From: Actinomycetota bacterium
GTDB lineage: Bacteria > Actinomycetota > CADDZG01 > WHSQ01
Length of the DNA: 64,000 nucleotides
Assembly (NCBI GenBank): GCA_030446465.1
Contig: JAUJNI010000002.1
Coordinates: forward strand, 444,963-508,962
Reading direction: 5' to 3'
Shown: in pieces, positions 33,569-43,700 of the stretch
Layout: every line of letters begins with the position of its first letter
Numbering within the stretch: position 1 is the stretch's first letter
Notes under the pieces: generated by a model
Seen by the model: the letters and a program-made list of their open reading frames with translations, nothing else
Told to the model about the DNA's origin: nothing
Databases searched by the model: none
Program-made: the position numbers and the translations under genes

Positions 33569-34603
33569 TTGTCTACGAGGACCAAGTTACTGGCGGGCGT
33601 TGGGGGCGTCCTGGTGGTCGCTCTTGGCGCCTTCTTTTTGCTTGGGAACTCGCCGGCCGACGTCCCAGGGGTCGGCAAGCTGTTCGGGCCCACGGTGTGC
33701 CCCCTGAGTGGCGTCGAGCCCAAGAACGACTCATTGCTCGATCGTCCGGCGGTTGCAATCAAGATCGAGAACAGCCCGGTGGCCCTCCCGTTGTCGGGGC
33801 TCGAGGACGCAGAGGTCGTCTACGAAGAGTTGGTCGAGGGAGGGATCACGCGCTTCATGGCGATCTATCACTGCACCGACACCAACAAAGCTGGCCCGGT
33901 CAGGAGCTCGCGCGTGGTCGACTCCGCCATCATGACTCCAACCACACGCATCCTGGCGGCGGCAGGAGGCAACGCACAGGTGCGCAAGGCCCTCGGCAAG
34001 GCGAACATCATCATCATCGACGAGCCCAGGGCGGGTGACGCCATGAGGCGAGTGCCGCGAGAGGGGATCACGACCGAGCACACCCTTTACGGGGACTCCG
34101 CCGCCCTTCGGAAGATCGGCGCCAAGCGCTTCGACGACCCGCCGCCCGATGACATCTACAAGTTCGGCGATCTTCCAGACGGCGGCAAGAAGGTGAGCAC
34201 CATCACTATTGAGTTCAGTCCCGCAGCCATCGTCCGTTACGAGCGGTCGGGAGATACCTGGGCCCGCTTCCAGGACGGCGAGCCGTTCGTCTCGGAGTCC
34301 GGAGACCAGATCAAGGTGGACAACGTTCTGATCGAAGAGCACGAGATCAACGACTCCAAGATCAAGGACATCGCCGGCAATCCCTCGACCGAGATCGGTG
34401 ACGAGACCGGGACGGGCCGGGCGGTGCTCTTCCGCAACGGACGAGCGTTCGAGGGCAGATGGAAGCGCGAGTCGGTCAAAGACGCGGTCAGCTTCGAGAC
34501 CAAGAACGGCGACGAGATGGTGTTTCAACCAGGCTCCGTCTGGGTGGAGCTTGTCCCGAGTGACAAGGGCGACCGAAAGGGGTCATTCTCCTTTGAGGGC
34601 TAA
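33569..34603 (+). CDS. DUF3048-domain protein, membrane-anchored (copy 1)
   Basis: A 344-residue YerB/DUF3048-type protein. Residues about 7-25 form a signal anchor (LLAGVGGVLVVALGAFFLL). The N-terminal domain has RPAVAIKIENSPVALPLSGL, VVYEELVEGGITRFMAIYHC and GPVRSSRVVDSAIM, the family's core; the C-terminal part carries VDNVLIEEHEIND, GRAVLFRNGRAFEGRWKRES and VWVELVPSD. The family is widespread in Gram-positives and of unknown role, probably outside the membrane. The second copy follows with overlap, about two thirds identical by eye in the core. Confidence 0.88.
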   Translation: MSTRTKLLAGVGGVLVVALGAFFLLGNSPADVPGVGKLFGPTVCPLSGVEPKNDSLLDRPAVAIKIENSPVALPLSGLEDAEVVYEELVEGGITRFMAIYHCTDTNKAGPVRSSRVVDSAIMTPTTRILAAAGGNAQVRKALGKANIIIIDEPRAGDAMRRVPREGITTEHTLYGDSAALRKIGAKRFDDPPPDDIYKFGDLPDGGKKVSTITIEFSPAAIVRYERSGDTWARFQDGEPFVSESGDQIKVDNVLIEEHEINDSKIKDIAGNPSTEIGDETGTGRAVLFRNGRAFEGRWKRESVKDAVSFETKNGDEMVFQPGSVWVELVPSDKGDRKGSFSFEG

Positions 34604-35633
34604 GCGGTTGACCCTAGCTGCGGTCGCGGCAGTGCTCGTGGTGAGCAGTGCGTGCAGCGGAAGCGAAGGCGCGCCGGAGGGCGGCGACCGGGGCCGCCAG
34701 ACCGCTGCCAAATCCGGTCCGAAGACCTGTCAACTGTCCGGGCTCAAGCCGCGCGAAGAGAGCCTCACCGGCCGACCCGCCATTGCGATCAAGATAGAGA
34801 ACAGCAGTGCCGCTTATCCGTTGTCGGGCCTTCAGAACGCGGAGGTCGTCTACGAGGAGCTCGTCGAGGGAGGCATCACGCGCTTCTTGGCCCTCTACCA
34901 CTGCACTGACACCACCAAGGCAGGGCCGGTGAGGAGCGCCCGCGTCGTGGACCCCGCCATCATGTCGCCGAGCACGCGCCTGCTTGCCGCGGCAGGAGGC
35001 AATGCCATCGTTCGCAAGGTCCTGAGGAAGGCAGACACGATCCTGATCGACGAGCCCCGCGCGGGGAGTGCGATGCGCAGGGTCCCCCGTGATGGGGTCG
35101 CCACCGAGCACACCCTCTACGGCGCCACAGAAGCGCTTAGGAGACTGGGCGCAAAGCGCTTCGACAGTCCGCCCCCCACCAACCTTTTTAAGTTCGGCGA
35201 CCTGGAGTCCGGCGGCAAGAAAGCAAAGACCATCACCATCAAGTTCAGCGACGTCACGACGGTCGTCTACAAGTGGTCCAAGGGCAAGTGGCAGCGCTTC
35301 GACAACGGCCGGGCCCTGCCGCTCGAGAGCGGGAACGTCGAGGTCGACAACGTCATCATCGAAGAGCACGAGGTCGACTATGCCAAGGGGCTCGTGGACA
35401 TCGCCCTCAACCGCTCGGTCGAGATCACAGACGTCACCGGCTCCGGTCGGGCAGTGCTGTTTCGCGACGGCCGTGCCTTCGAGGGCCGCTGGAAGCGTGA
35501 GTCCAAGACCGGCCGGGTGAAGTTCGAGACCAAGAAGGGCGACCCCTTGGTGCTGCGCGCGGGAACCACGTGGATCGAGCTGGTCCCAAGCAAGAAGGGA
35601 AAGGTGAAAGGCTCCTTCTCCTTCAAGAAGTGA
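34593..35633 (+). CDS. DUF3048-domain lipoprotein-like protein (copy 2)
   Basis: A 346-residue paralogue of the gene before it. With the TTG at 34593 the protein starts MRAKRLTLAAVAAVLVVSSA then C, giving a basic n-region, a hydrophobic stretch and a Cys that could be lipidated, although the residue at -3 is Ser and not the usual Leu. TTG 34608 is the alternative. GAAAGGGG stands 10 bases upstream of 34593. The DUF3048 core (RPAIAIKIENSSAAYPLSGL; VVYEELVEGGITRFLALYHC; DEPRAGSAMRRVPRDGV) matches copy 1 closely. The start overlaps copy 1 by 11 bases, so this is a tandem duplication under one promoter. Confidence 0.87.
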   Translation: MRAKRLTLAAVAAVLVVSSACSGSEGAPEGGDRGRQTAAKSGPKTCQLSGLKPREESLTGRPAIAIKIENSSAAYPLSGLQNAEVVYEELVEGGITRFLALYHCTDTTKAGPVRSARVVDPAIMSPSTRLLAAAGGNAIVRKVLRKADTILIDEPRAGSAMRRVPRDGVATEHTLYGATEALRRLGAKRFDSPPPTNLFKFGDLESGGKKAKTITIKFSDVTTVVYKWSKGKWQRFDNGRALPLESGNVEVDNVIIEEHEVDYAKGLVDIALNRSVEITDVTGSGRAVLFRDGRAFEGRWKRESKTGRVKFETKKGDPLVLRAGTTWIELVPSKKGKVKGSFSFKK

Positions 35634-35642
35634 CGCCGGCCT

Positions 35643-36572
35643 TCATGTGCGCTGCCATTCCCGATCGGGATAGAAGACGCTGGCTAGTTCCGCTGTCCCC
35701 TCTCGCACTCGGGCGATCTCTTCTTCGGTCAGGCGCTCGGTCCACGTGCGAGTGGCGGCGAGGCTGTCTCGCTTTACGGCCCTTCGGCGCCACCGGGCGA
35801 CCTCTCCGGGATTGCCGGGCTCGCTGTACCTCTTCATCTGCTCTTTGACACGGTCGTCGAAGCGAAGGCCGAAGTAGTCGTAAAGAGCACTAAACCCTTC
35901 CTCAGGCGCGGCCGCGAGGTCCTCGTGTCGAACGAATCTCCACTCCGGGTGGCGCTCTCGATACTGCGCGATGACGTGATGCATGGCGTTCCACATCAGG
36001 ATCCCCTGGTCGATGATGTCGGGTGGGTCGTTCCAGTAGCGGCGCATCTGGGACTCGAACGGATGAAGCAAATCCCGCAGCAGCGCTTCTTGCTGCAGCC
36101 ACCCTCGAAACCTGAACTGCCAGTTCAGCTTTTTGAGGCTGCTCACGAACGCGGCGGGGTGGCGGATCATGACGACCACTTGCATGTCGAAGGTCTCCGC
36201 CAGCCATTCCGCTGAGAAAAGAGCGATGGGATCCTTGAGCACCGGTCGCATACCGCGGAGGCGGTAGACGATGCTGCGCGGCAGATCGACGCCGAACATC
36301 GCCACCTGTTTCGGCCCCCTCAGCTCTGCGGCGTTGAGCCTCACGGGGTATCTGAAGTGCAGAACGTCCTCGATGACCGGCCGGTAATGGTCCTCGTTAT
36401 GGTCCCCGATGTAGAGGAACCAGCAGGGGATGCGGTTCCCGCTCCACCCCGGCCTCCTGTTCGGGTTGAAGGGCTCGTGAATGTAGCCTGCCTCGTTCGA
36501 GAGGCACAGCATCCTGCCGGCCCACGTCGTTCCAGAACGATGCGATCCGGTAACGAGGATCGGCCGGTTCAC
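35643..36572 (-). CDS. Sulfotransferase-family protein
   Basis: A 309-residue PAPS-type sulfotransferase. The 5'-phosphosulfate loop is VTGSHRSGTTWAGRML near the N-terminus and the 3'-phosphate contact is VMIRHPAAFVSSLKKL (the RxxxxxxxS pattern). The rest is helical with RFVRHEDLAAAPEEGF, common in bacterial glycan and lipid sulfotransferases. It is last in an operon with murJ (4-base overlap) and a serine-acetyltransferase-like gene, so a cell-surface target is likely but not proven. Confidence 0.85.
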   Translation of the reverse strand: MNRPILVTGSHRSGTTWAGRMLCLSNEAGYIHEPFNPNRRPGWSGNRIPCWFLYIGDHNEDHYRPVIEDVLHFRYPVRLNAAELRGPKQVAMFGVDLPRSIVYRLRGMRPVLKDPIALFSAEWLAETFDMQVVVMIRHPAAFVSSLKKLNWQFRFRGWLQQEALLRDLLHPFESQMRRYWNDPPDIIDQGILMWNAMHHVIAQYRERHPEWRFVRHEDLAAAPEEGFSALYDYFGLRFDDRVKEQMKRYSEPGNPGEVARWRRRAVKRDSLAATRTWTERLTEEEIARVREGTAELASVFYPDREWQRT

Positions 36573-38239
36573 TCGGCCGCCGCCTGCGGCTCACCCCTTG
36601 TGCTGCGCGCCGAACGTCGCGCCAGCAGACCCTTCACGTAGCCCAGCTCTTCGACCTGGAGCAGGTGAGCAGCGCCAAGATAGGTCGCCGCTCCGAGGAT
36701 CACCGGGACGCCCAGCTCCAGTGCCTCCGACGCCACCCCTTGCGGCAACGGAAGTGACACGAGACCCTGCCACACCCCCCACACCACCACCGCCATGGCC
36801 GTCGCTGCTCCGGCGATGCGCAGGGCGCTGGCTACCACCCGCCGGCCTTCGAGTCCCCCGATGCGTTTCGCCAGGACCCTCGCCTGAAGAAGGACTCCAA
36901 AGCTGTAGGCGATCGCTTGCCCGGCGGCGAGTCCCTTGGCCCCCGCCCAGGCAAACATCGGCACGTTGATCGCGGTGTTGACCGCAATTACCACGCAGTT
37001 GATGAGGAACGGCGTCTTGGTGTCCTGAGTTGCATAGAAGGCCCGGACGAAGAGCTGAAAAAGCGAGAACTGGATCAGCCCCAGCACCAAGAAGGTTAGA
37101 ACCGTCGCAACCAGCTCGGTCGATCTGCTGGTCATAACTCCGTGCTCGAGCAACACGCGCACCATCGGTCGAGCAAGGATCAGGTATCCGACCGTCGCAG
37201 GGATCATCAAGAAGAGCGTGCCCCGGATACCGATCGAGAGCTGCGAGCGAAACTGATCCCAGCGCTGGTGCACCGCGTGCTCGCTCAGCCCCGGTAACAA
37301 CGCAGTGGTGAGGGACCAGACGAACAGCCCAATCGGCATCAAGAAGAAGGTCGAGGCGGAGATGTACGCCGAGTACGCACCTTGCTCGGCGTTCGCCAGC
37401 CATTGGATGACGAGATAGCCGAGCTGATTGACCACCACAAAGCCGATCACGAACACCGATAGACGAAGCAGCTTCTTGATCGAGGGATGATCGAGTGACA
37501 AGGTCAGCCGGTAGGACCCGAATCTGCGCAGGTACGGCAACAGCAGCAGGCCCATGGGGGCGACGCTCAGAGTGGTGCCGAGCCCCATCAAGAGCAGCTG
37601 TGAGGTGGTGGCCTCCTCGAGCGTCACGACTCCGTACATCCGCGAAAACCAGAGGAAGGCGGCGATTACCACCAGGTTGTTCACGATCGGAGTGAACATG
37701 GGCGGCCCGAAGCGCTTGTTGGCATTGAGCATTCCCGCAACGATGAAGTAGAGCCCGTAGAGAACGATCTGTGGGATGAACAAGCGCAGGAGGAAGGTGA
37801 TCACTCTCTCCTGGGCGACCACTTCGCTCGCGTCGAGCCTGATGGCGTAGAAGTGAGCGATCCACGGCGCCGCGAGTACGCCGATCACCGTTATGACGGA
37901 CAGGATCAGCAGGCAGACGTTCAGGATGGCGCTCATCACCTCCCACGCCCGCTCGCGGCTCTCTTTCTCGAGAAGCTCCACGAACAGAGGCACGAATAAA
38001 GAGGTGACGACCCCCCCGAGCACCAGCTCGTAGATGATGTTCGGGGCGGTGTTGGCGAGGTTGTAGGCGTCGGTGAGGCGGGTCTCGACTACTCCCAGGG
38101 CAGCCACGATGACGGCGAGCCTGATGACGCCGGTCAGGCGGGACACCAGCGTGCCCACCGACATGATCGCAGTGGAACGCGCCAGGGACCGTGTCTCGGC
38201 GTGGTCCTGCTGCTCCGCCTTGTCCTGGGTCGTCGCCAC
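36569..38239 (-). CDS. murJ: Lipid II flippase MurJ
   Basis: A 556-residue MVF-fold membrane protein with about 14 hydrophobic segments. The N-terminus has ARSTAIMSVGTLVSRLTGVI and RLAVIVAALG, and the DAYNLANTAPNIIYELVLGG segment with the conserved family Asp and Asn; FIPQIVLYGLYFIVAGMLNA and FYATQDTKTPFLINC follow. It should flip the peptidoglycan precursor lipid II. The GTG start touches the stop of the acetyltransferase gene directly (TAGGTG) and the stop overlaps the sulfotransferase ATG, a tight operon. Confidence 0.93.
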   Translation of the reverse strand: MATTQDKAEQQDHAETRSLARSTAIMSVGTLVSRLTGVIRLAVIVAALGVVETRLTDAYNLANTAPNIIYELVLGGVVTSLFVPLFVELLEKESRERAWEVMSAILNVCLLILSVITVIGVLAAPWIAHFYAIRLDASEVVAQERVITFLLRLFIPQIVLYGLYFIVAGMLNANKRFGPPMFTPIVNNLVVIAAFLWFSRMYGVVTLEEATTSQLLLMGLGTTLSVAPMGLLLLPYLRRFGSYRLTLSLDHPSIKKLLRLSVFVIGFVVVNQLGYLVIQWLANAEQGAYSAYISASTFFLMPIGLFVWSLTTALLPGLSEHAVHQRWDQFRSQLSIGIRGTLFLMIPATVGYLILARPMVRVLLEHGVMTSRSTELVATVLTFLVLGLIQFSLFQLFVRAFYATQDTKTPFLINCVVIAVNTAINVPMFAWAGAKGLAAGQAIAYSFGVLLQARVLAKRIGGLEGRRVVASALRIAGAATAMAVVVWGVWQGLVSLPLPQGVASEALELGVPVILGAATYLGAAHLLQVEELGYVKGLLARRSARSTRGEPQAAAE

Positions 38240-38891
38240 CTAAGAGGCCGAGTCCGATGAGCCGGGGTGGCCAAGAGACTGCATGGCGCTCTTGAGGGCG
38301 TCGACCTCCCGCTGAAGCTCGTCCACTCTCTTCTTCAGCTCCCCGACCTCACGGCCCGCCCTGTACACGGTGCCGTCCTTGAGGTCGCGGGCCAGGATCG
38401 CGTTGGCGCCGATGAAGCAACCCGCCCCGACATGGATGGGGCCAAGAACCCTTGGCCCCCGCTGCGATCTTCGTGTCGTCGCCTATCTCGGGGAAGCCGT
38501 CGACGATGTCCTCCTCGAAGAACCCTCGTGACGACCCCCCAGGGGTTACCCCGTGAAGCAGCGTGACGTTGGAGCCGATGCGGACCCCCTTGCCGATCAC
38601 CAGCCCGGAGGTATGGGTCACGCGCAGGCCCCCGCCTATCTCGGCCCCCGGATGCATGTCCGCCCCCGTCAGGAAGTAGTTGATCCTCCAGATCAGCTCT
38701 GCCGGCGTCTCGAGGCCCCGCTCCCACAAGGAGTGCGACACCCTGTAGAGCAGGATCGCCAGGGGGCCGGGCCGGGTCACCAGGCGCTGCACGACCTTCA
38801 GCGGGGAGGGCTTGCCCTCGTGCGTGCCCTTGGCGGAAAGAAGCCGGGCGAGGTCGCCGCGAAGGCCCTTAGGTGATGAAGTCACGACCAT
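38240..38891 (-). pseudogene. cysE: Serine O-acetyltransferase-like hexapeptide protein, one frame break near 38450
   Basis: A left-handed beta-helix acyltransferase. From 38891 it reads WRINYFLTGADMHPGAEIGG, THTSGLVIGKGVRIG and LLHGVTPGGSSRG, the SAT hexapeptide core. At CCC 38449-38451 one base is extra; beyond it, in the corrected frame, come GPIHVGAGCFIGANAILARD and a C-terminal coiled coil (ELKKRVDELQREVDALKSAM). The repaired protein has 216 residues, shorter at the N-terminus than E. coli CysE. It makes O-acetylserine if a true SAT; a sugar-modifying role is the alternative, given murJ and sulfotransferase next to it. Confidence 0.8.
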
Positions 38892-38992
38892 CTAGTCTTC
38901 ATTCTCGGGCTCGCAGTAGCAAATGGCCTCTGCAAGGCGAAAAGAAAAACTGGAAGGGTTTAACTACAGTCAAGTAGAGCGCGAAAAGAAAT

Positions 38993-39020
38993 TGACAAAA
39001 TGGGTTCTGAGTCTATACAA
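38993..39020 (+). promoter_or_regulatory. Sigma-70 type promoter before the RHS gene
   Basis: TTGACA (38993-38998), 16-base spacer, TATACA (39015-39020). It lies in a stretch of visibly lower G+C than the surroundings (about 38920-39050) and would give a 5' leader of about 105 bases before ATG 39132. It is the best -35/-10 pair in the window. Confidence 0.7.
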
Positions 39021-39131
39021 CAGTTGTTTCGTAGGCGTATCGTCCCGCATCACTAGATCGGTTACAGAGGTCGACCTCGAGACGGGCAGATAGACGCGCT
39101 CGGGCAACGCCACTGCGGACTGGGGGGTCTA

Positions 39132-40718
39132 ATGTTTGCTCAGCGCGTGCGTCTCCTGCTTGCCCATCTCCTGCTGGCATGTTTGACAAGCAGTATCCTG
39201 GTTGTCGCAAACACAGCGAGCCGAGCGCACGCTCAGACCTCGAGCTCAGTTCAGCAAAGCGCAACGCGCGATGAGGTCGAGTCGGAGCGGACCAAGTACG
39301 CCAAGGTCTATGCCGAGCCGGACGGGACCAAGACGACCAACATCTACACCGCGCCCATTCACTTCAAGGCGGCCGACGGAACCTGGAAAGAGATCGACGA
39401 CACCCTCATGCCGCAGCCAGACGGCAGCGGCTACGAGAACACAGCGGGGGCGCTCGATGTCGAGTTTGCCGACTCCGGCGATCAGCCATCGCTCATTCAG
39501 GTAACCGACGCGTCAACGAGCGTCCGCTTTGGGCTCCAGGGAGCGCAGGGAAGCACGGCAACCGTAGAGGGCAACGAGATAACCTATGTCGACATCTACC
39601 CGGGTGTCGACCTCGTCTTCCAGGTGCATGGCGAGCAAGTCAAAGAACTCCTCGTCCTCAAGCAGCGCCCGCAGGTCCCCGCAGGGCGCATGACCTTCCG
39701 TTTCCCATTGACCACAAGGGGACTCACCGCAGAGCGCACCAGCGACGGTGTGATCAAGCTCGTCGACTCCTCCGGCAAGACCGCCTTCACCATTCCCAAG
39801 CTCTATATGTACGATTCCTACTCCAACGCTCAGGCGCGCGAGCCGGCGTTGAGTGAAGACATCGACATCACGATCGAGCAGTCGGGGTCTAACCAGTTAC
39901 TCAAGGTCAGCGCAGACGGCGCGTGGCTCACCGATCCGGCGCGCGTCTACCCCGTGGTGATCGACCCGTCGCTCACCAAGACGCCCAGCCTCGACACCTT
40001 CGTGCAGTCGAACATCGAAAACACGCCCCAGAGCGACTCCGATCAGCTCAAGGCCGGCTACTACACCGGGCCGGACGGGACCTTCACGGCTCGCTCGCTG
40101 CTCCAGTTCGATCTCTCGTCGGTGCCGAGCGGCTCGGAGATCAACTCGGCGAAGCTATCTTTGTACGAGAACCACTCTTACTCGTGCGACCCGCGCCGAG
40201 TCGATGTCTATCGCGTTACGGACAGCTGGGGATCAGGAGTGACGTGGTCCAACAAGCCGAGCTTTGCCGCGGACCCCGCCGACACCCTGAACGTCGCCAA
40301 AGGGTACTCGTCGGCGTGTCCGGGCGGGCGCATCAACTTCGACGTGCGCTCCATCGTCAACTACTGGAAGAACTCCGCAGCGAACAACAATGGCTTTGGA
40401 ATAAGGGCGAGAAACGAGGACGACAAGTATGGGTGGAAGAAGTTCGCCTCTGACCAAGCGACCCACAAGCCGGAGCTGACGGTCAAGTTCGACGAGCCCA
40501 ACAATCCGCCGGGCGTGCCCAACGACCTCTCACCAGCAGACGAACTTTCTCCCCCGATGCGACCCCGGTGCTCAAGGCGCGCTACCGCGACCCGGACGAC
40601 GGCGACCGCGGCCGGGTCAACTTCAAGCTCCTCCAAGCCGGAAATGTGGTCGCGACGCACACCTCGGACATCGAGATCCCGGCACGCTCGTGAGCTGGAC
40701 CACCCCGGCGCTGACTGA
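39132..40718 (+). CDS. RHS/YD-repeat protein, N-terminal part (export signal and DNRLRE domain)
   Basis: This is the first part of one gene that continues, after two frame breaks near 40544 and 40672, to 47040. Residues 1 to about 35 form a signal peptide ending AHAQT. Then comes a domain with KYAKVYAEPDGTKTTNIYTA and ADGTWKEIDDTL, found at the N-terminus of many actinobacterial YD-repeat proteins, and at about residues 287-455 a DNRLRE domain (ARSLLQFDLSSVPSGSEINS; RVTDSWGSGVTWSNKP). From about 40544 the real sense moves to another frame (TFSPDATPVLKARYRDPDD), so the last 55 or so residues of this frame are out-of-frame. Its promoter lies at 38993-39020. Confidence 0.85.
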   Translation: MFAQRVRLLLAHLLLACLTSSILVVANTASRAHAQTSSSVQQSATRDEVESERTKYAKVYAEPDGTKTTNIYTAPIHFKAADGTWKEIDDTLMPQPDGSGYENTAGALDVEFADSGDQPSLIQVTDASTSVRFGLQGAQGSTATVEGNEITYVDIYPGVDLVFQVHGEQVKELLVLKQRPQVPAGRMTFRFPLTTRGLTAERTSDGVIKLVDSSGKTAFTIPKLYMYDSYSNAQAREPALSEDIDITIEQSGSNQLLKVSADGAWLTDPARVYPVVIDPSLTKTPSLDTFVQSNIENTPQSDSDQLKAGYYTGPDGTFTARSLLQFDLSSVPSGSEINSAKLSLYENHSYSCDPRRVDVYRVTDSWGSGVTWSNKPSFAADPADTLNVAKGYSSACPGGRINFDVRSIVNYWKNSAANNNGFGIRARNEDDKYGWKKFASDQATHKPELTVKFDEPNNPPGVPNDLSPADELSPPMRPRCSRRATATRTTATAAGSTSSSSKPEMWSRRTPRTSRSRHARELDHPGAD

Positions 40719-43700
40719 GGGGCTGACGTACAAGTGGCAAGCGCGCAACGACGACGGCGACCTCGTCTCGGATTGGACCGCGCTCCGCTCCTACACCGTC
40801 GACCGGACAAATCCGCCCGCGCCCGACGTCAGTTCGTCCACGCACCCCAATCAGGACACCTGGTACGCCAACAATGACCCCATCGTGAAGTGGTCCGCGT
40901 CGGACTTCTCCGGCATCTCCGGCTACAACTACGCCCTGAACCGGGATCCCGACTACGCACTCGGGGCCACCGTGCGCGACAGCGAGACGCAGATGTCGTG
41001 GACCGATCTGTCCGACGACGAGAGGTGGTTCCACGTACGCGCAAGAGACGGCGCGGGCAATTGGGGCCCGACCTCGCGCTTTCGCATAAGGATCGACGCG
41101 GAGGGCCCGACCCCCGCCATCACCTCGTCGACGCACCCCGATCCAAACAAGTGGTACGCGAGCGACGATCCGAGCTTTTCGTGGGAGGCGTCGGACCTCT
41201 CCGGGGTCTGTGGCTATTCCTACGCGCTCGACCAGAACACGACCACCACAACCGACACCGCATCTGAGGGCACCGCGACAGGGAAGTCATACTCTGATAT
41301 CGGGGAGGGGACCTTTTATTTCCACCTGAGGGCCAAGAACTGCGCCGGGGCCTGGGGACCCACGAGCCACTTCAAGATCCAGATCGACAGCTATGGCCCC
41401 GCCACCACGGTGAGCTCCTCGACCCACCCCGACTCCACCAAGTGGTACAGCGGTGACGACCCGAGCCTGTCGTGGTTCGCGAGCGCCAACTCTGGTATCT
41501 CCGGCTACTCCCACACGCTGGACAAGAACACCTCGACGACGCCCGACGACACATCAGAGGGAACCGGGACGACGAAGTCGTTCACCGACATCGGCGAGGG
41601 AACCTCCTACTTCCACATCAAGGCCAGAAATGGGGCAGGAGTATGGGGGAAGGTCGCCCACTTTGCGCTCAACGTCGACCACACCGCGCCGGCCGCACCT
41701 GCGGTGGTGGCCAGCACGTCGCATGTTCGGACCGTTGCGATGCGAGACAACACCATCGAGGTGACCTGGACCGAAGGGAGCGATGACCGCTCGGGCGTGA
41801 AGGAGTACTGGTGGGCGTTCAGGCGCGAGGGCGCTAACGGCGACAAGGGCGCAGCGCCGGACGGCTCCTTCAAGAGCCCTCCTGGTGACAGAACGGCGGA
41901 GTCCGCCGCGCTCGACGACGGCAGGTACTGGTTCCACGTCGTCACGGTCGACAACGCCGGCAACGTCAGCGACGACAAGACCTACGGGCCCTTCGTGGTG
42001 GACCAGAACGGCTCGCCGGTCCCGCTGACGCCGACGCTCGACCAGCTCCTCGTCGCCCAGTCGGACACCAACGGGATGGAGCAGTTCTACCCGTACTCGT
42101 CGCACTCGCTTGGGACCGCCACCGGCTACGTCAACCTCCACTCGGGCAACCTCGTGGTCAAGCAGCCTGACGTCACCGTCCCCGCCCAGGGCCTCAACGC
42201 GGCGATCACCCACAGCTACAACTCACACCGAAGCGACAGGAGCTACCACGACACCGGTGTCGGGAGGGGCTGGACGCTGTCGTTGTCTGACGCAGACGGC
42301 GGCCTCGATTTCGCAGGCTCGGTCATGGACATCGACCTCAACTCGCCGGTGGTCCCGGCAACCGCAGAGGTGGTCGACGCGGCCGCGGGCGCAAGCGGCA
42401 AGGTCCTGGAGTTGACCGACGGAGACGGGACCGTGCACCGCTTCATCAGAAAGGGCGACCCAGGGAGCCGGTGGGAGTCACCGCCTGGGGTTGACCTGAA
42501 GGTCCGCGAGGAGATCGACCAGACGACTGGACTTGCCACGAGCTACCAGCTCACCCGCCCCGACGGGGTCGTCTACGTGGTTGACCAACCCGAGGAGTTC
42601 CGCACCAACGGAACCGACTCACCCGCGACGCCGTGGCACGTCGTCGCCATAAAGGATCGCAAGGGCAACGAGCTAGATCTCAACTACTTGCGACTCAGCG
42701 AGGTGAACTCCCTCCACAAGGTCAGGGTCTCGGAGCTGCGACACAAGCGAGGCAATGAGCTGCTGGTCAAGTTCTACTGGGACGCCTCGGGCAACCTCAC
42801 CCGCATGGAGTCGCTGCCGGGCTCTCAGGCCCCCGACCCGGCGACCGGCCAGGTGCGCTCCTATGCACGCCAGGTGAGCTTCGACATCGATCCCGAGACG
42901 AGGCTGCTGCGGGCGGTCACGACCAACAGCCAGCTTGCCGACGGGGGCAACGATCGGCAGAGGACGACCTACGCCTACAACGAGAACGGCGAGCTCAACG
43001 CGGGCCTCGATCAAGGCGCCAGCGTGCTGACGAGCGTGACCGACGCCAGAGGAAACGTCAGTCGCCTCGGCTATTCGGAGACGACCGGCACCCCTCGGGT
43101 GACCAAGATCAAGGACCGCGACGCGAAGCTGTGGGGCTACGACTACCGCCCGGCCGACCCCAATACGGGCGAACGCACCACCGTCGCAACCACCCCGGGC
43201 CCGTCCGGCGCGACCAGCTACCGCATCTCTGGGCGCAAGCAGATAAGCGACTCGGACAAGCGCACGGCGGGAGGCAACATCCTTCGGATCACCGACGCGG
43301 GCAACGACTCCGGGGCGGTCACCAAGACCTACGAGTGGAAAGAGAACCACCTCATCGCCAAGACCGACGGCGTGGGCAACACCACGAGGATGGAGTACAA
43401 CGACCTCGGGCTCGTCACCAAGCTGACGACACCGGCCCCCAACGACCCTCAGAGATCCGACCTCCACCCGGAGGCGCCCATCGGCCCGATCGTCACGACC
43501 CTCGACTACCGTTTCCCCGCCGACTACCGCTACGACACCGACAAGTGCTCCGACCCGACTAGCACGTCGGGGCCGGTATCTAAGGACGGCTGGTGCTACA
43601 CGGTCGCAGAGCTGATCAAAACCACCAGGGCTTCCAACCTCTCGGCTCACAGCAGGGTCACGGACTTCTCCTACGACGAGGAGGGAAACCTCTCCACGAT

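Noticed and set aside
42673-43650. Minus-strand frame of 325 codons inside the RHS gene
   Set aside because: Lies wholly within strong YD-repeat coding sequence on the plus strand.
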